From positions 84,964,084 through 85,028,083 of the forward strand of contig CM045770.1 of the NCBI GenBank assembly GCA_025200525.1: a DNA stretch of 64,000 bases. Direction: 5' to 3'. This document shows positions 47,106 to 59,633 of this stretch, in pieces. A program made the translations under genes and the position numbers. Numbering within the stretch: position 1 is the first letter of the stretch; every line of letters starts with the position of its first letter. This stretch comes from Camellia lanceoleosa (Eukaryota; Streptophyta; Magnoliopsida; Ericales; Theaceae). The notes beneath the pieces are model-generated. The model made no database searches, was not told where the DNA came from, and saw only the letters and a program-made list of their open reading frames with translations.

Positions 47106-47640
47106 AGCATTTATAGCTTTAGCATCCCGATTGTGTATACTATTTTACCATGTTTAGCATCTTACTATGCTATGTGCTTAAATGATATACCTCCTTGAAT
47201 GCCAGTGGATGAACGTTGTGTTGCTTAGGTTGAAATGATGTTGGTTGATATGCATGTAGGTTCAGTTTTCTTTGAGTTGTACATTTATTCAAAAACTTTT
47301 CAAAATGCATAAAATCAAAGCATACCAAAATAAGTGACATAATCTATAAAATGCTTGACTCACATAGTAATTTCAACATTATTAATAACCGAAACATGAT
47401 CATATATTGTTTATAAAACTCATATCACGGCTAAGTAGAGGCCAATCTTTTGATCGGGTAAGCGGGGGTGCTCAATTCATGACCTTTCCTCCTCATACCT
47501 AAGGTTCCGAACCGAGACGTCTTTAGTTATAACGAACAGCGGCCTTTGGCACGAATCACAGGTTTTCTAATTTCCCTAAAAGATTAGGTGGCGACTTCGA
47601 GATTTGGTGATGTAGTTCATTTCTAGTGTATTTTTCAATA
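47106..47640 (+). repeat. Ogre/Tat-like LTR 3' end and primer-site region
   Basis: Homologous, in plus orientation, to the minus strand of about 39860-40080: GTAGAGGCC, GATCGGGTAAGCGGGGGTG, GCGGCCTTTGGCACG, then TTAGGTGGCGACTTCGAG. The GGTGGCGACT motif marks the LTR/primer-site junction. The element interior beyond it is not recognisable. Confidence 0.55.
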
Positions 47641-48083
47641 AATGGATTTTCTATATAAAAAAAAAATTCCGGATTTAGACTCTCATTTTATGTTTCACAT
47701 TGTACTAGTGAGATTAAATCAGGAATTTGAGAGTTTGAACTGTTGGGCGCTCTTGATAACCCCAAAAGCATCCCACACAAGGTAACGCAACTTTACTTAT
47801 AGAGTTTTCCCTATATTGATCTTAAGAGTTTTAACTTAAGTATTGGAGGAGTTTTCTGACACAAACCCACCAGTAAACTCATCATAGTTATGTTTTTGGG
47901 TCATATTACGCCATTCGTAAGAGAGCAAGTTTGATCGCAAGGAATATACGTGCGAGGTATATTTATAGCTTGTACAATAACTCAAACCAATTTGTTATTA
48001 TGTTATATGTTCGTATTTTTTAAAATATTTTTTCTTTTGTTCATAAAGTGAAATACATTGATCTAAGATAATCATTCTTTTTC
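47641..48083. other. no feature recognised
   Basis: AT-rich sequence, probably decayed retroelement interior following the primer-site region. No ORF of merit. Confidence 0.4.
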
Positions 48084-49602
48084 GGGTAAATTAGAATAAA
48101 CCCCCCTCATCTATGACTCGTTTTTAACTTGCACCCTTAAACTATTTTACTCGACGGGTACACCCCTTAAACTATTAACCCGCTACACTTAACCCCTTTC
48201 CGTCTCCTCTCCGTTAATAAATTAATAGAAAATAAGGCATTTAAACATCATGTGCCAATTTATATCATATTTTTGTACATTTTACCCTTTTATATTGAAC
48301 AAATTTACTATCTTTTACTAGACAGCAGTTGGGTCTCTTCCTAAGACCCTAACGATCCATGAATCCATCCAACAATCATCTTACACTGCTATGGCACTAT
48401 TGCAACCCCGTTTTGTAACTTGAAACTTATGAGGCTCGAATGGCCCGAAACCAAAACGGCGACGTTTTGGTTTTTTTTTTTTTTTTGCCTTTCTTTCTTT
48501 CTTTCTTTCTCGTTTTTTCTGAAGATGAAGAACGTAAAAGTGAAGAAGAAGAAGAAGAGAAAAGGGAGCTGGAGCTGGAAGCTGCACAACTTCATCAACA
48601 TCTTCATCAACAACAACATCTTCATCAACATCAAAAACAACATCTTCATCAATATCATCATCATCATCAACACATTATCATCATCAACATTTTTTATTTT
48701 TATTTTTCAGATCCATATCTACTTAGAAAAAAAAGAAAAGAAAAGAAAAGAAAGTGAAAACAGAGATCTTCATTAGCATCATCATCATCATCATCATCAA
48801 CACATTATCATCATCAACAATTTATTTTTTATGTTTTTTCAGATCCAGATCTATTTAGGAAAAAAAAAAAGAAGAGAAAACAAAGTCTAAAAGAAGAGAT
48901 CGCCGGTACCCACTGGTGCCGCCACCATCACCGTCATCCTTCTTCTCGGTCGCCTCTTCTCTCCTCCTCTTCTCTTCTCTCTCTCTCTCTCTCTCTCCTT
49001 TTCACTTTCCTTTGTCTGTGTTCGAAAGAAAGAAAAAGAAAGAGAAAAAAAAAAAAAACACTACCCAAAACGGTTTTGGGCAGTTAGGCCATTCGAGCCG
49101 GACGAATTTCAAGCTACGAATAATTTTTCGACACTATTGTGTGCAGCATATTTTCTACTATAGGAAATAGAAGTTGTGAAAGAGTGATGTGGTATGGGTT
49201 GTTATAGATGATGATGTGTGTTCGGTTGGGTGGGTGAGTTTAACGGTGTACTAGCCAAGGTAGAGGATGCGGTAGGAGGGGAAGAGCAGGTAATGATGGT
49301 GGCTAGTGGGTGGGGAGGTTGCGCGTGGGGAACTGGGTGGAAGTGGATGAGAGTAGATATAGTTGGTATGTGAATAATCTTAGAAATGAACGAGTGATAG
49401 GGATTGGGAAGGGTTGACATAGGGATTGGGAACTTTTTAATATTATAATTTGAGGGTAAAATAATAAATTGATATTTTTTGTTAACGGTGTTAAGTGTAT
49501 TTGTAATTTATATACTTGAAGGGGGTTAAGTGCCACATTTTAAACATCAGGGGGCAACTAAAAAATGGGTTATACTTGAGTGGGGTTTAGTGTAATTTAC
49601 CC
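48084..49602. mobile_element. GGGTAAATTA-ended TIR element with nested inverted repeat
   Basis: Left end GGGTAAATTAGAATAAACC and right end in reverse complement GGGTAAATTACACTAAACC; the match continues weakly through further C-rich blocks for about 60 bp. Flanks CTTTTTC / CTTTTTT suggest a 7-bp or longer duplication. Inside, a second inverted repeat pairs about 48410-48475 with about 49060-49125 (GGCTCGAATGGCC core and CCAAAACGG). It encloses a low-complexity purine/ATC-repeat stretch with CGCCGGTACCCACTGGTGCC at about 48902. Could be a MULE carrying a captured segment, or one MITE nested in another. No transposase. Confidence 0.6.
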
Positions 49603-50307
49603 CTTTTTTTAAAATATGTTTGAATTTGAGCAACTCCAACCTGACTAGAATTCTTTGAATTAAAACTCATGTTTGACTCCCTACACTTCGGGTTAAATTT
49701 GGACAATCCCTTAACCTAGCTGAACACATCCTAATTATAGCCTTGGCAAAAATTTGTAATCAAATTGATGTTGATCAGTTCTAAATTGAGGGCTGATAAA
49801 ATTTACAGCAAATCAAGAGGGACACTTTTCACAAATTAAAGAACATACTTAACAAAAGACCAAATGGCCAATAAAAACATGAAAAACAACAAAAACAAAA
49901 ACACAAAAAATAAAAAATAACTAGTCCAGATACAGCACAAAATCACATCTAATTAGTCACTCCCATTGGTCTAATATATATGGTGATCATATTCAAACAT
50001 AGAAATTTCTTTAGTGTGGCAGCGATTCCCCTAGACGAAAGAGAGGGAATGTTTTTAAGTATCGATAAAAATTCAAAATGGTTATGAGTTGCCCAAATCC
50101 ATTCGGTTCAATGAAACCTAATTGTCCAGTTAGCCCCTCAATAGTCGAGGTCTTGAATTCAAGTCCATCGGTGTTTGGATCCAAATCCCAACCCAACCCT
50201 CTAACCAAAAACAACTGTGAAAGTATATCAGATTCTTCCCTCTCCTCTTTCTTTTGTGCCAGTTTTCCTTGACAACATATAATTATCAGTCATTTTCAAG
50301 TGCTAAT
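49603..50307. other. 3' flank of the RING-CH gene
   Basis: Moderately AT-rich; its right part should be the 3' UTR of the RING-CH gene. Positions about 50080-50220 contain CCCAAATCCATTCGGTTCAA and TCTAACC-type wording reminiscent of a retroelement fragment, but no ends are visible. No gene recognised. Confidence 0.5.
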
Positions 50308-53300
50308 TCAGCTCCCACTAAAAGTTTCTGGATTTTCTATTTCGTTTTGGTTGGGACGTGGACCTAACTGGGATGATCTTGTAGTTTGAGGCCATTGACT
50401 CGGGTGCATCATAACTTGGGGGTCCTGGTGCGGGTCTGACCCAGAATGCCATCGTCTTCTCCATCTATAAAATTCAACAAGAATAGAACTCCCGCTCATA
50501 GCAATGCCTAGCCCTGCGAATGTTGCAAGGAGGATTGATAGGATTGCTTGCACGTGAATCTGTAAAATTCAGTAAATGGGGAATTCCAAACATGAGAAAC
50601 AAATCATGTTGTATTGATTGTACTTAAAACATGGAGATATGTTTAAGCTACTCAATAGTACTCAAGAAAATTGTTAGCTAAAATTAGTGTAGTGCAATAA
50701 AATTACTTATAAATGAGCGCTAAAAAAATAAACAGACTTTTTTTTTTACTGGTAAGCATCTTTGTGGTATCACATCATTACGAGTAGAGTAGAGAAACGC
50801 TTACCAAGGAGTAGAAAATATGCGCGAAGAGAACCACAAATGCGAATTGGATTGATGCATAAACCCAGACAAATCTTCTCTGCACTGTACATCGAAAGTT
50901 GGGAGGCCTTGAATCAGTGAACTCAACCAATATTACCGAAAGAAATGATTTAATCAATTATGGGTAAACTACCGATAAATCCTAATAGTCGGACTTAATT
51001 CCTATTAAATTTAGTTTTAGTAAAGTCATTACTAAAAATAATTTTGTAATGATTTTTTACACATGTTGCTAAAAATTAACAATTAGTGACTTTTTTTTGG
51101 TCATTTTTTTATAAATTATTGCTAAAACTTACAATTACTGGTGTTTTTTCATAATGAATCTTTTAAATTGTCACTAAAAGCTACAAATTAGTAACATTTT
51201 TTCTTGATATTTTTTTATACTGCCACTAAAACTTATAATTACTGACTTTTTTGTGACAGGTTTTTCAAATTGTCACTGAAAATTAACGATTAATGATGTT
51301 TTTTAATAGTATTTGATGAAAAATGCTGTTAATTATCACAGGACCTATTGGATAATAAGTCTACCTATTAGGATTTACACATAAGTTCCCCAATCATTAT
51401 TTGAATATAAACAAGAAAGTTGACAGCAACTTAGGAATTTAAATTTATTCAATCAGTTTTTGCTGCAACCATGAAATATTACTGCTATGACCCTCTTCAG
51501 TTGATGGGTGGTTCTGACCTTAACGTTGTGTTTGGATTATGGATTTAGAAAAGGAAACGGAAACCGAAACCGAAACTGAAATGGAAAAAAAATTTAGCTT
51601 ATATTTCATTCACATTGTTCTTATCTTTTTATTTCTCTTTCTAAATCCCTATTTAAATTCATAATCCAAACATAGCTTAAATAAGCAATTGCCTAGTTGT
51701 ATATTCCAAAGTATACTAGATACTTTTCTAGATTGTATTTCTACATCCTATAACAGAATTAACTGTCTAAATAAGATTTTTTGGGAACTTAAGTCAGCTT
51801 ACCCATAGTTGATGAGGTCAAGGATGCAAGGACACCCAATACACAAGAAAATGGAAGAGATATGGCAACCGCGCTAGTACCCATTTTTCCAACCTACATG
51901 AAAACAAAAATATTACTGAGAAAATTATTGGTGCATTTTGAGCAGGGAAAAAGGATTTTAAGCTTACCAGAAGCTGCTCAAGAAAACAAAAGTAGGCAAG
52001 CATGCTGACAATGACGAGAACAGGCACTTCCTGCCAAACCCTGATAAAAGAATACAATGCAGATGTCAAAGAGAATAGACGTTAAATTTAATGTGTAACC
52101 AGATATCTAGATCTTGATGGTATAATATGACAAACAAATGCAGATACAATTTAGCACAAAACTACTTGAATTCCATGTCTTCTTTATCTGATTATTGTTT
52201 TTTTTTTATTTTTTATTTGTCAGCCGACCCCATTTGATGGGACTTAATACTTGCTTTGGATTGGTTGCTTTGGTTTGGTTCCTTTTCCCTTTTTTATTTC
52301 TATACAAAGTGAAACTTGGAGATCAAAGTTTTAAGCGTAATATACCAAATCATTCACTTGCCTGTATCCGTTAATTTCCATCTGCGGGGTTCTATTTACT
52401 CCAGTACTTGGATTTCGAACACTTCGAATCCGTAAAAGTGTGACTGGTAAGTTTTGAACCTCTTGCCTGCACACATCACAGATCTTGTTACCTTTGATGC
52501 TAAACCATTTCACAGCACATTCTTGGTGAGCCAATGCAAGTTCGCCTTTACAACTGCACTCCATCTTGAGGGTCTCGCCACCTTCACATAACTCGACCAA
52601 ACAAATTCTACAAACAGCCTCTTCTTCAGGTATATCCTCAGGATCTGCTTCATTGTTTTCTGTACACGATCTTAGCATTAGAATTGACAGTCATCTCATT
52701 TCAAGCACAAACAGAGAAATTCTATATATATGCGTGCGCACACAACGGCATCTAAAAAAAATTCAAATAACTAATTCTCCACATGATTGGAATACAACAA
52801 ATGTTTGTGGTTGGAACGACAGTGACTGAGGTTTCTGGAATTTTTTCATTTTCCTCCATACTCAGCAATTATGCAGAAGAACAACTTGTTTAAAATATTC
52901 TAATTTTGAAATGACATAAGAACACACTAGAAAAGATTAAAGCATATGAAAAACTATAATATTAATCAACAAATTAATGTCCTAATTATCTTTCAACATT
53001 CAAACATGACTACTGTAGATACTAAAGACAACAGAATTACCAGCATCTCTCGTTGGACTTGTATTTGACACAGTTGTATCTCCTTCCTTCACTCGAGGAT
53101 TTGGAATTACACGGAAAAATGAATCCATTCTCTTAATTCTTATCTCTTTGTTGACTACAGGGACTGAAAGTGAGCGAGCTATTGAATGCTGGGCTCCTTT
53201 TGTCTACAAATAAGACCACAACAGATGCTAAGATATTTGATTGATATGAACCTCATGTGGAGATTCAAAAGCTACCCAGAAAGACTGGAAAATGAATTGA

Positions 53301-56300
53301 TAATCCGAGAAATAGCCTAAAGAAAGTCTAAATCTATTTAAATTAAATATAGATGAACTACAGGTTCTATTGGGTATTCTCAGCATCGTGTCATCCTCAA
53401 AATGTCATACAAGCTTATCACGATAAGCTAACATAAAGCTCTTACAATGCTTGATTCCTATGTATTTAAGAACTGCAAGCACAATATTCATGTAATAAAT
53501 CATATACTGGATACATACGATACTCTAGACAGTTTAAGTTGACTGTCCTAGTTAGCAATATGTGGACACATGGACTGAGTTGCGCCCAATGGCACCTTGA
53601 CACGTGGCTTAGTTGACATTCAATAACATCCCGACACGTGGATATTGTTATACTCAATAAGAGTGTGATACACGGACTGATCTCACCTTTACATCTATCA
53701 CCTACGCCTGGATAACAAACCACTTGGATTGAACACAATCAGATGATTATTTTTTCTCTACCTCATGTAAAATTGAATCTGCAAAATTTGTAAAAAACTT
53801 ACATCTGCAATAACTAAACCACCAAGATTTCCTCCACAAACAGATTCTGCATTTGAATGTCCAATTGGGGTAACTGGTAAAGATGATGTTCTCTTGATAC
53901 GAGGAGTAAACATTTTTGTAAGTGACCATGATCTTGAAATAGAAGGCTTCTCTTGCTGCATTGGAGACGCAGCTTCTACAGCTAGATTGGCAGCCGTCTC
54001 TGCATCTGACTGAGAACTCCGGTGCTTGAAGCTCAGTTTTGGTAGGAGGTTTTTTATGGATGACTTACTTCTGCATGAGGAGAGGCCTGGGGACCCACTT
54101 ATTCTAGCATCAGAAGGGCTTGGCGTGAGGAAGAAATTTACTTTCTTAGTAGCGGGGGTTGGTGTTGGAGGCATCTTGATTTGAACAACCCCCTGAGGAG
54201 AGTCCACTATTGTTTTTGAGGGTATGTCCAGGGATAGGTTTTGTCTCCTCGAATGCTTAAAATGTGGTGTTTCTTCAGTTATTGCAAAGGAATCTTCTTC
54301 TACCTGAAAGAGGACCAGAAAACATCATTGAATTGTGCAAAATAGGCATTCAACCTGTGTTATGTATCTGTAAATTCTTAGATTTTCTACTAGAATTGAC
54401 AACTTAGCATACCTATTTCCAGTGATTAACTATGTTTGCTCATCTGGAAGCCAGAATTCTAGCATTTTGTTTCAAGAATACAAAAATGCGTAGTAAAAGT
54501 TAAACCAGGCACGTGCCAAACAAAGCACCAAAAACCAATTCCAAAAAGAGAACCATTTAGAAGAGGAATAGAACAGTGGTTGCGGCCAATAGCGGTTCAA
54601 GATTTTTGAGATCTTAGGCTAAACATCAAAATTAGGCCATATTTTATTTGGTCTTCGAAAATTTGGGCCCTTCACCAATAAGATTTGTTTATTTATTTAT
54701 TTTAAATTTGGAAGCTTTAAGTGATGGGCTAAGTGACCTAATGGTTGAGCGGCAATCAAGAACTATTTATAACACATGCAAACATGCACACACAAACACA
54801 AGTTTATGGAAGTGCAGTAATAAGATTTCTGGCCATCTTTTCATTTATTGTTCCTTAGCTTAAGCTTTATGCAGGAGGCCTTTTTCTCCAGCAGGATCAA
54901 TGTCGGTGGCTGATAGAGAAATTGATTCCTTGCTTGGAATGGTTTCCATGATGCCGTTAACGAAAGATGCAAAGTCAAGCAAAATGTGGGAAGAGGAATT
55001 GCGGGGTACAGATGTGCAACTATTACAATCTCCTTGAGCTTCTCTGACTAAGGAATTTGAAGGGTTTTGAGTTTCATTTTGAATAAGTGGAAATTGGTTG
55101 CTTCTCCCATATGCTCAAATAGCTCCCAACAGATAATGTTAACTTTAGTTTGATTTAAGGACCTTTATGGTAGTGTTTTCTTTTTGTCTTCTACACCAGA
55201 TGGGAAGGGGTTTTGCTCCAAAAGCAAACACTATAGCTCTCTTGGAAGGCCTTCTAAGTCATTGTGTGTTCAGTGAGATAGTGACTTTGGTTGTCGGTTT
55301 AAGAAATCTTATACGTATTTTCTTCACTAGAAGCAAAGGTTTCTTGAATACAAGTCTGGTTAATAAGAAGACAAATCCTTCTGCAAAACATGGGTCTTCA
55401 ACCTAGGAGAAGTTTTGTGGTCAATTCTGCACTCCCTCGGGATTATATGGGTTAATGGGATCAAGTTTGTAGAGTTTATAAACCAGAACTTGTACATATA
55501 CAACTTTCATTTCATGAAATGATAAAATAACTAGTTGATTCTGCTGAACATACCCACACATCTCAAAATTTGGTTTAAAGGTCAACTCAATTACTCAATA
55601 GTAAGACACAATATTTATATGATAAGTACTAAAATTTCCAGACTGTATCAATAGTGAAAATCCACCTGTTGATGCAGATATGGATCAGCACAACAATGCA
55701 TGCCTAATCATTCAGCACTACCAACAAGTAGGCCATAAGTGAAATCTTTTCAAGCCTCAAACCAGATAATGTTTGAATCTATCCCAAGACTTCCATCAAA
55801 CTACTAATTCCCAAAATATTCCTCAATATTACAAATAATTGTTGAGCATTTCTGACCTCCCTCTCCAGCCACCGCATTATTCTGGATAATTATGCAGGCA
55901 AATCACACTTTCAACCCCATGTTGTTTTGCCTATGGTTGACCCTTTGTCATTTGATTTGAGAATAAGCACCTAACACTGTGGTTAGCGGATCAAAGTGCA
56001 GGGTCACATTCTTTAAAAATTTCCGAATTGCAAATGAATTCAGACTGCAGATCCAACTGATCCCAGAGATTTACCAAATCCTTTTTACCAAAGCTATGTT
56101 TGAATCTAGGATTTTTGAATGAAAAGGAAAAGTGAATATAATCTATTGATCTTTGCTGTGAAACTAAGCTGTCTGAAGTGAAAAAGTGAATAACCAAACA
56201 CCACCTAGCCGATTTTTTTTTTTTGCAAAGTAAACATAGGCATTAAATAATAATAAAAGCAGATGTGCTCAGTTCAAACTACAAAGCGCAAAGCATATTA

Positions 56301-56985
56301 GTGATATTATTGAAAATTACCAAAGCAAATAAAGTAATAAATGTAAATTAAATAGAGAAGAACAAAACAGAAACAAGGAACAACAGAAAATGTCCAGACA
56401 AAGACATAACGACAGCAAAATTTTAAATTAAAAATCCAAAAATTCAGGACTGACCCATCAAAGATTTCCATTTCAGTAATGCTAGGTATCATGAAAAGTC
56501 TTTCATGACAATGATCATAAAAGATTTGTATTCCTTAGATTACACAAAAAATAAAACACCACACATTAATCAAGATAATCTAAAAGTCACAAATCATTCA
56601 TGATCATTTTCATGAAATTTTTTTCATAATCCCTAACCTTTCTCTTTCCCTTTTAATAGCCAAATTGCATAGAAGGACTGAACCCAATTTCAAAAAAAAA
56701 AAAAAAAGGCTAAATAAACAACATAGAATTACCTTCTGAATTGGAATGACAACAAAATGTAGGAAGCAAAAATTTTAAAATTAAAAATCCGAAAATTCAG
56801 CGCAGACCCATCAAAGATTTCCATTCAAAAAACCAAACTGAACCAAATTTCCCCACCAAAAAAAAAAAAAAAACCAATGAAATCACCTTGTGAATTGGAA
56901 TGACAACTTCATTGTGAGATGCACAATGATCTTGGACCTCAATGGAGGAGTTTGTTTCTTCTTCAGTTTTCATCATCATCATCAT
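50308..56985 (-). CDS. RING-CH (RINGv/MARCH-like) membrane E3 ubiquitin ligase
   Basis: Eight exons: 56887-56985, 53803-54303, 53041-53203, 52362-52659, 51968-52040, 51803-51893, 50805-50884, 50308-50559. All phases agree and give 518 residues plus stop. Likely transfers ubiquitin from an E2 to membrane targets, by family analogy. Residues 1-250 are a Ser/Thr/Pro-rich, probably disordered tail. The RINGv finger is C4HC3 at residues 271-318: CRIC (271, 274), CSC (289, 291), H299, C302, CDVC (315, 318). Hydrophobic segments follow in the last four exons ([20 protein letters not shown], the [14 protein letters not shown] region, [36 protein letters not shown]), consistent with several membrane passes. 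A basic RWRRRW then a Pro/Gln-rich cytosolic tail end the protein. Intron 4 has a GC donor (CAG|GCAAGT). The start is the first of five consecutive ATGs. Introns carry at least two MITEs. Confidence 0.94.
50962..51390. mobile_element. GGGTAAAC-type MITE in RING-CH intron 6
   Basis: Left end GGGTAAACTACCGATAAATC and right end in reverse complement GGGAACTTATGTGTAAATCC share AAATCCTAATAG. Interior has four AATTAGTGACTTTTTT/AATTACTGACTTTTTT blocks. CAATTAT before and CAATCAT after form a probable duplication. Same family as 6574-6840 and 60917-61614. Confidence 0.7.
51524..51677. mobile_element. 154-bp PIF/Harbinger-like MITE in RING-CH intron 6
   Basis: Left arm CGTTGTGTTTGGATTATGG, right arm CATAATCCAAACATAGCT, with TAA on both sides (51521-51523 and 51678-51680). 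The left inner part holds GGAAACGGAAACCGAAACCG. Related to 2832-2989. Confidence 0.85.
53563..53683. repeat. short degenerate tandem repeat with two G-boxes in RING-CH intron 2
   Basis: About three units of roughly 40 bp. Each has an ACACGTGG or ACACATGG core and an AGTTGACATTCAATA / AGTTGCGCCCAATGG-type spacer. Perfect CACGTG palindromes are at 53601-53606 and 53635-53640. May be a fragment of a retroelement promoter or an intronic regulatory site. Confidence 0.45.
56408..56890. repeat. tandem duplication at the exon 1 / intron 1 boundary of the RING-CH gene
   Basis: A block (AAAATTAAAAATCC, AAAATTCAG, GACCCATCAAAGATTTCCATT) occurs at about 56415-56475 and again at about 56773-56825. A second pair, TGAATTGGAATGACAAC, is at 56737-56753 and at 56890-56906 (the real exon 1 end). 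The upstream half of the duplicated exon edge lacks the CAC AAG|GT donor and reads as intron. Confidence 0.6.
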
Positions 56986-57330
56986 CTCGTCTCATAACAG
57001 AATCAGCTGAACCCAGAAAATGTCGATCGAGATCGAGAAAGAGAAGTAAATAGTGGTAATGGGAATGGGAATGATTTTTTTGAGAAGGGTGAAGGGGTTA
57101 ATGACGTTGTATGGTGGTGGGGTTACAGTTAGTGTTAGTGTTAGAGTTACAGTTGGTGTTGCATTTATGGCAAAAGACGGTGGAGTGGAGGAAAGAGGTG
57201 GCCTGGACTCTGGCCTACCTCCCACTCTCCACTCCAAAACTGTGGACTCGTCACCACTGTCTTCTCACACAAGGAAGATATCTCCACCCTGTTTGGTTTA
57301 GCTTTTCACAATTCTTTATAAATAAATAAT
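56986..57330 (-). promoter_or_regulatory. RING-CH 5' UTR and probable core promoter
   Basis: Upstream of the start codon the minus strand has CT/CA-rich leader sequence, then a TTTATTTATAAAGAATTG stretch near 57308-57325 that could serve as a TATA box about 330 bp before the ATG. Upstream of that the sequence becomes extremely AT-rich. No start-site evidence. Confidence 0.4.
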
Positions 57331-57763
57331 AATAAAAATTCAGTTGGTTTGGTTTTGATTTTTAGAAAATTTTATTTTTTTATTTTTTTGTATTTTTTTT
57401 ATTTTCAATGAATTTTTAAAAAATTTTAAGTAATTTTTTTTTAATTTTTAGACACACCTAACATAAATACACTTAAAAAAATATAATATTTGTGAAAAAA
57501 ATCTTTAAAAAATTCACTAAATACCAAAAATATAAAAAAATTTATAAAAATTCAATATATTTTCGTATTTTTATGTATTTATTAATTTTTTAATATTTTA
57601 CTATACATCTAAGTAAGATGCATTTAAAAAAATTACTTAAAATTTTAAAAAATATTTAGTAAAAATAAAAAAATACGAAAAATAAAAACTTAATTTTCAG
57701 AAAACTGAAACTAAACACACTGACTATTTTTAAAGGTAATGAAGTTGAAATTTTTTTATGATT
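57331..57763. other. extremely AT-rich intergenic DNA
   Basis: Nothing beyond A- and T-runs, with a loosely inverted character: TTTTTATTTTCAATGAA at about 57395 against AAAAATAAAAAAATACG at about 57663. Possibly a decayed MITE. Confidence 0.4.
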
Positions 57764-58014
57764 TGCACCCTTTTACTATATGTATTTTATCATAAAAATA
57801 TATAAATTTTTTCATAAATTTTTATAATATTAGCCATAAAATCCGTAGTTTTGTTATAAATTAACATAATAAAATGTCTAAAATTTTATAATAGATGTGG
57901 TTTGATTACGACATTTTTGTTATGTTAATTTGTGACGGTATTATACATTTTGTGATTGATGTTATAAAATTTTATCTATTTTATGATAGAATACCTATAG
58001 TATGCACTCATTGA
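57764..58014. mobile_element. MITE candidate, about 250 bp
   Basis: Left GCACCCTTTTACTATATGTA then TTTTATCATAAAA is an imperfect inverted copy of the right TTTTATGATAGAATACC then TATAGTATGCAC. AT-rich interior with further inverted blocks (ACATTTTGTGA / TCATAAAAT). Flanking duplication unclear. Confidence 0.5.
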
Positions 58015-59633
58015 GAGGTGCACACCGTAGCATTTCTCGCCGATCCTGTTTCCATCATTTGAGCCCTTCATTTTTTAGTACACTTTATATGGATCACCAA
58101 GACAAAAAAAACTCGGCCGATTTGATATCTATAACTATATAATTTTATTACATTTATCTTCAAAAAATAGACGACATGAATGATTTTAAAAATATAGTGT
58201 ACATTTTAAAAAAAAAATAAATGTGATAAAATTATGTATATACATATATTGAATTGACCTAATTTTTTTCTTTTTTGTGGATGATCTACAAAAATTGACT
58301 TAAAAAATGAACAACTTAGATAATTGAAGTGAGATCCAAAATAGACCCAAATAACATTGTCCGATCCAATAACTGGCCATTCCCTTTTAAAAAAATGTGT
58401 CCAAATGTTTGATATATGGTTTCCACTTAGTCTACGAGATAAAAATAATTTAAATAAATTAAATAATTAATATTTATAAATTGAGAAAAAAGTGTTTTTA
58501 AATTTTAATTATCAATTTTGAGTTTGAGAAAAGTTACAAACCCTTTTAAGGTAACTCACAGTTTTTTTTTTTTTTTTTTGTAAAAATGTGCATGAGGTTT
58601 AATGCAACTTTTGCATACAACTTGTGAGATGAAAATAGATTAAATAAGTTGGGAAAAAAGCATGTATTAAAAATTTGAAAAATTATGCTTTTAGAATTTT
58701 TAATTATTATTTTTCACTTTATAGAATTAATTGCACCAAACAATGCATTTTTAAATAAAAAAAGGCTAGATCCAAAAAATAAAAAAATTATTAAAAATTT
58801 TGCACAATATTTACATGAGTGTAAGTCCTTATGGTGTGTATAAATTTTTATTTATTTATTTATTTTTGGCATTGTTCACAATTTAAAAAAATTTATCTAT
58901 AAGAGCTAATTGAAATCTTTTAATTTATGAAAAAAATAATTATTTTTATAATAAAATGTATTATTTATTAATCCGATTAAAAAATGCATCACTGAAAATA
59001 GTCAACAATTTAGAGGGAGAGAGAATATCTAATACGTTAATATGTTACTACTATTTGTTTTTAGCCTTTGTTGTGCTGTGAAATGTCCAAAAGATAGAAG
59101 CTACTAAAAGTTAATGCATTATAGTAACAAATTAAATAATTTTAATTTGGATATTCGAAACTTAATTATTATAATATTACTTTGGAAAAAGTTATCAGGC
59201 GCCACTAGACAGGTGGTAGTTGAGACAATAATGGTGTCATCATCAATAAATCGAGGAAAACTTGAGTTGAAAGGTGAAATAATGTGACACATGATACTGT
59301 CATTTAGAACACCAAATGAAGGTGCTCTGGGTAAAATTGTAAAAAAATAATTATAATTTATAACTTTATAATTTATAATTATGAATATAAATTAATTTTT
59401 AATTTATAAATTAAGTTTTTTTTTTTAATTTAAAGAATAAGTTAATTTTTAATTTATAAAAAATTATAAATTGTATTATTAAATTAAATCAAATACATCA
59501 AAATAACTTAAATTAAATTAAAAATTAAAATAAATTAGAAATAAACTCTACTAAACAGGGCAAAGAGTTCGATACTCCCCAGTCCCTCATTCCAGCTCTT
59601 TTTCAGGAATGGTTAAGATTGGGTCATGTGACT
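58015..59633. other. intergenic AT-rich DNA, no gene
   Basis: No ORF of merit and no RNA gene recognised. Positions about 59330-59540 consist almost only of AATTTATAATT-type words. Fragments of AT-rich repeats are likely but have no definable ends. Confidence 0.5.

Noticed and set aside
48420..48776. 118- and 105-residue open frames
   Set aside because: Translations of GAA/ATC/TTC microsatellites inside the TIR element; no domain.
52196..52290. SINE-like tail GCCGACCCCATTTGATGGGA in RING-CH intron 4
   Set aside because: It resembles the 3' end of plant Au-type SINEs, but there is no tRNA-related A/B-box head, poly-T start or flanking duplication that I can see.
55167..55406. 79-residue plus-strand frame in RING-CH intron 1
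   Set aside because: No recognisable domain, no splice partners and opposite to the host gene; likely chance or transposon remnant.
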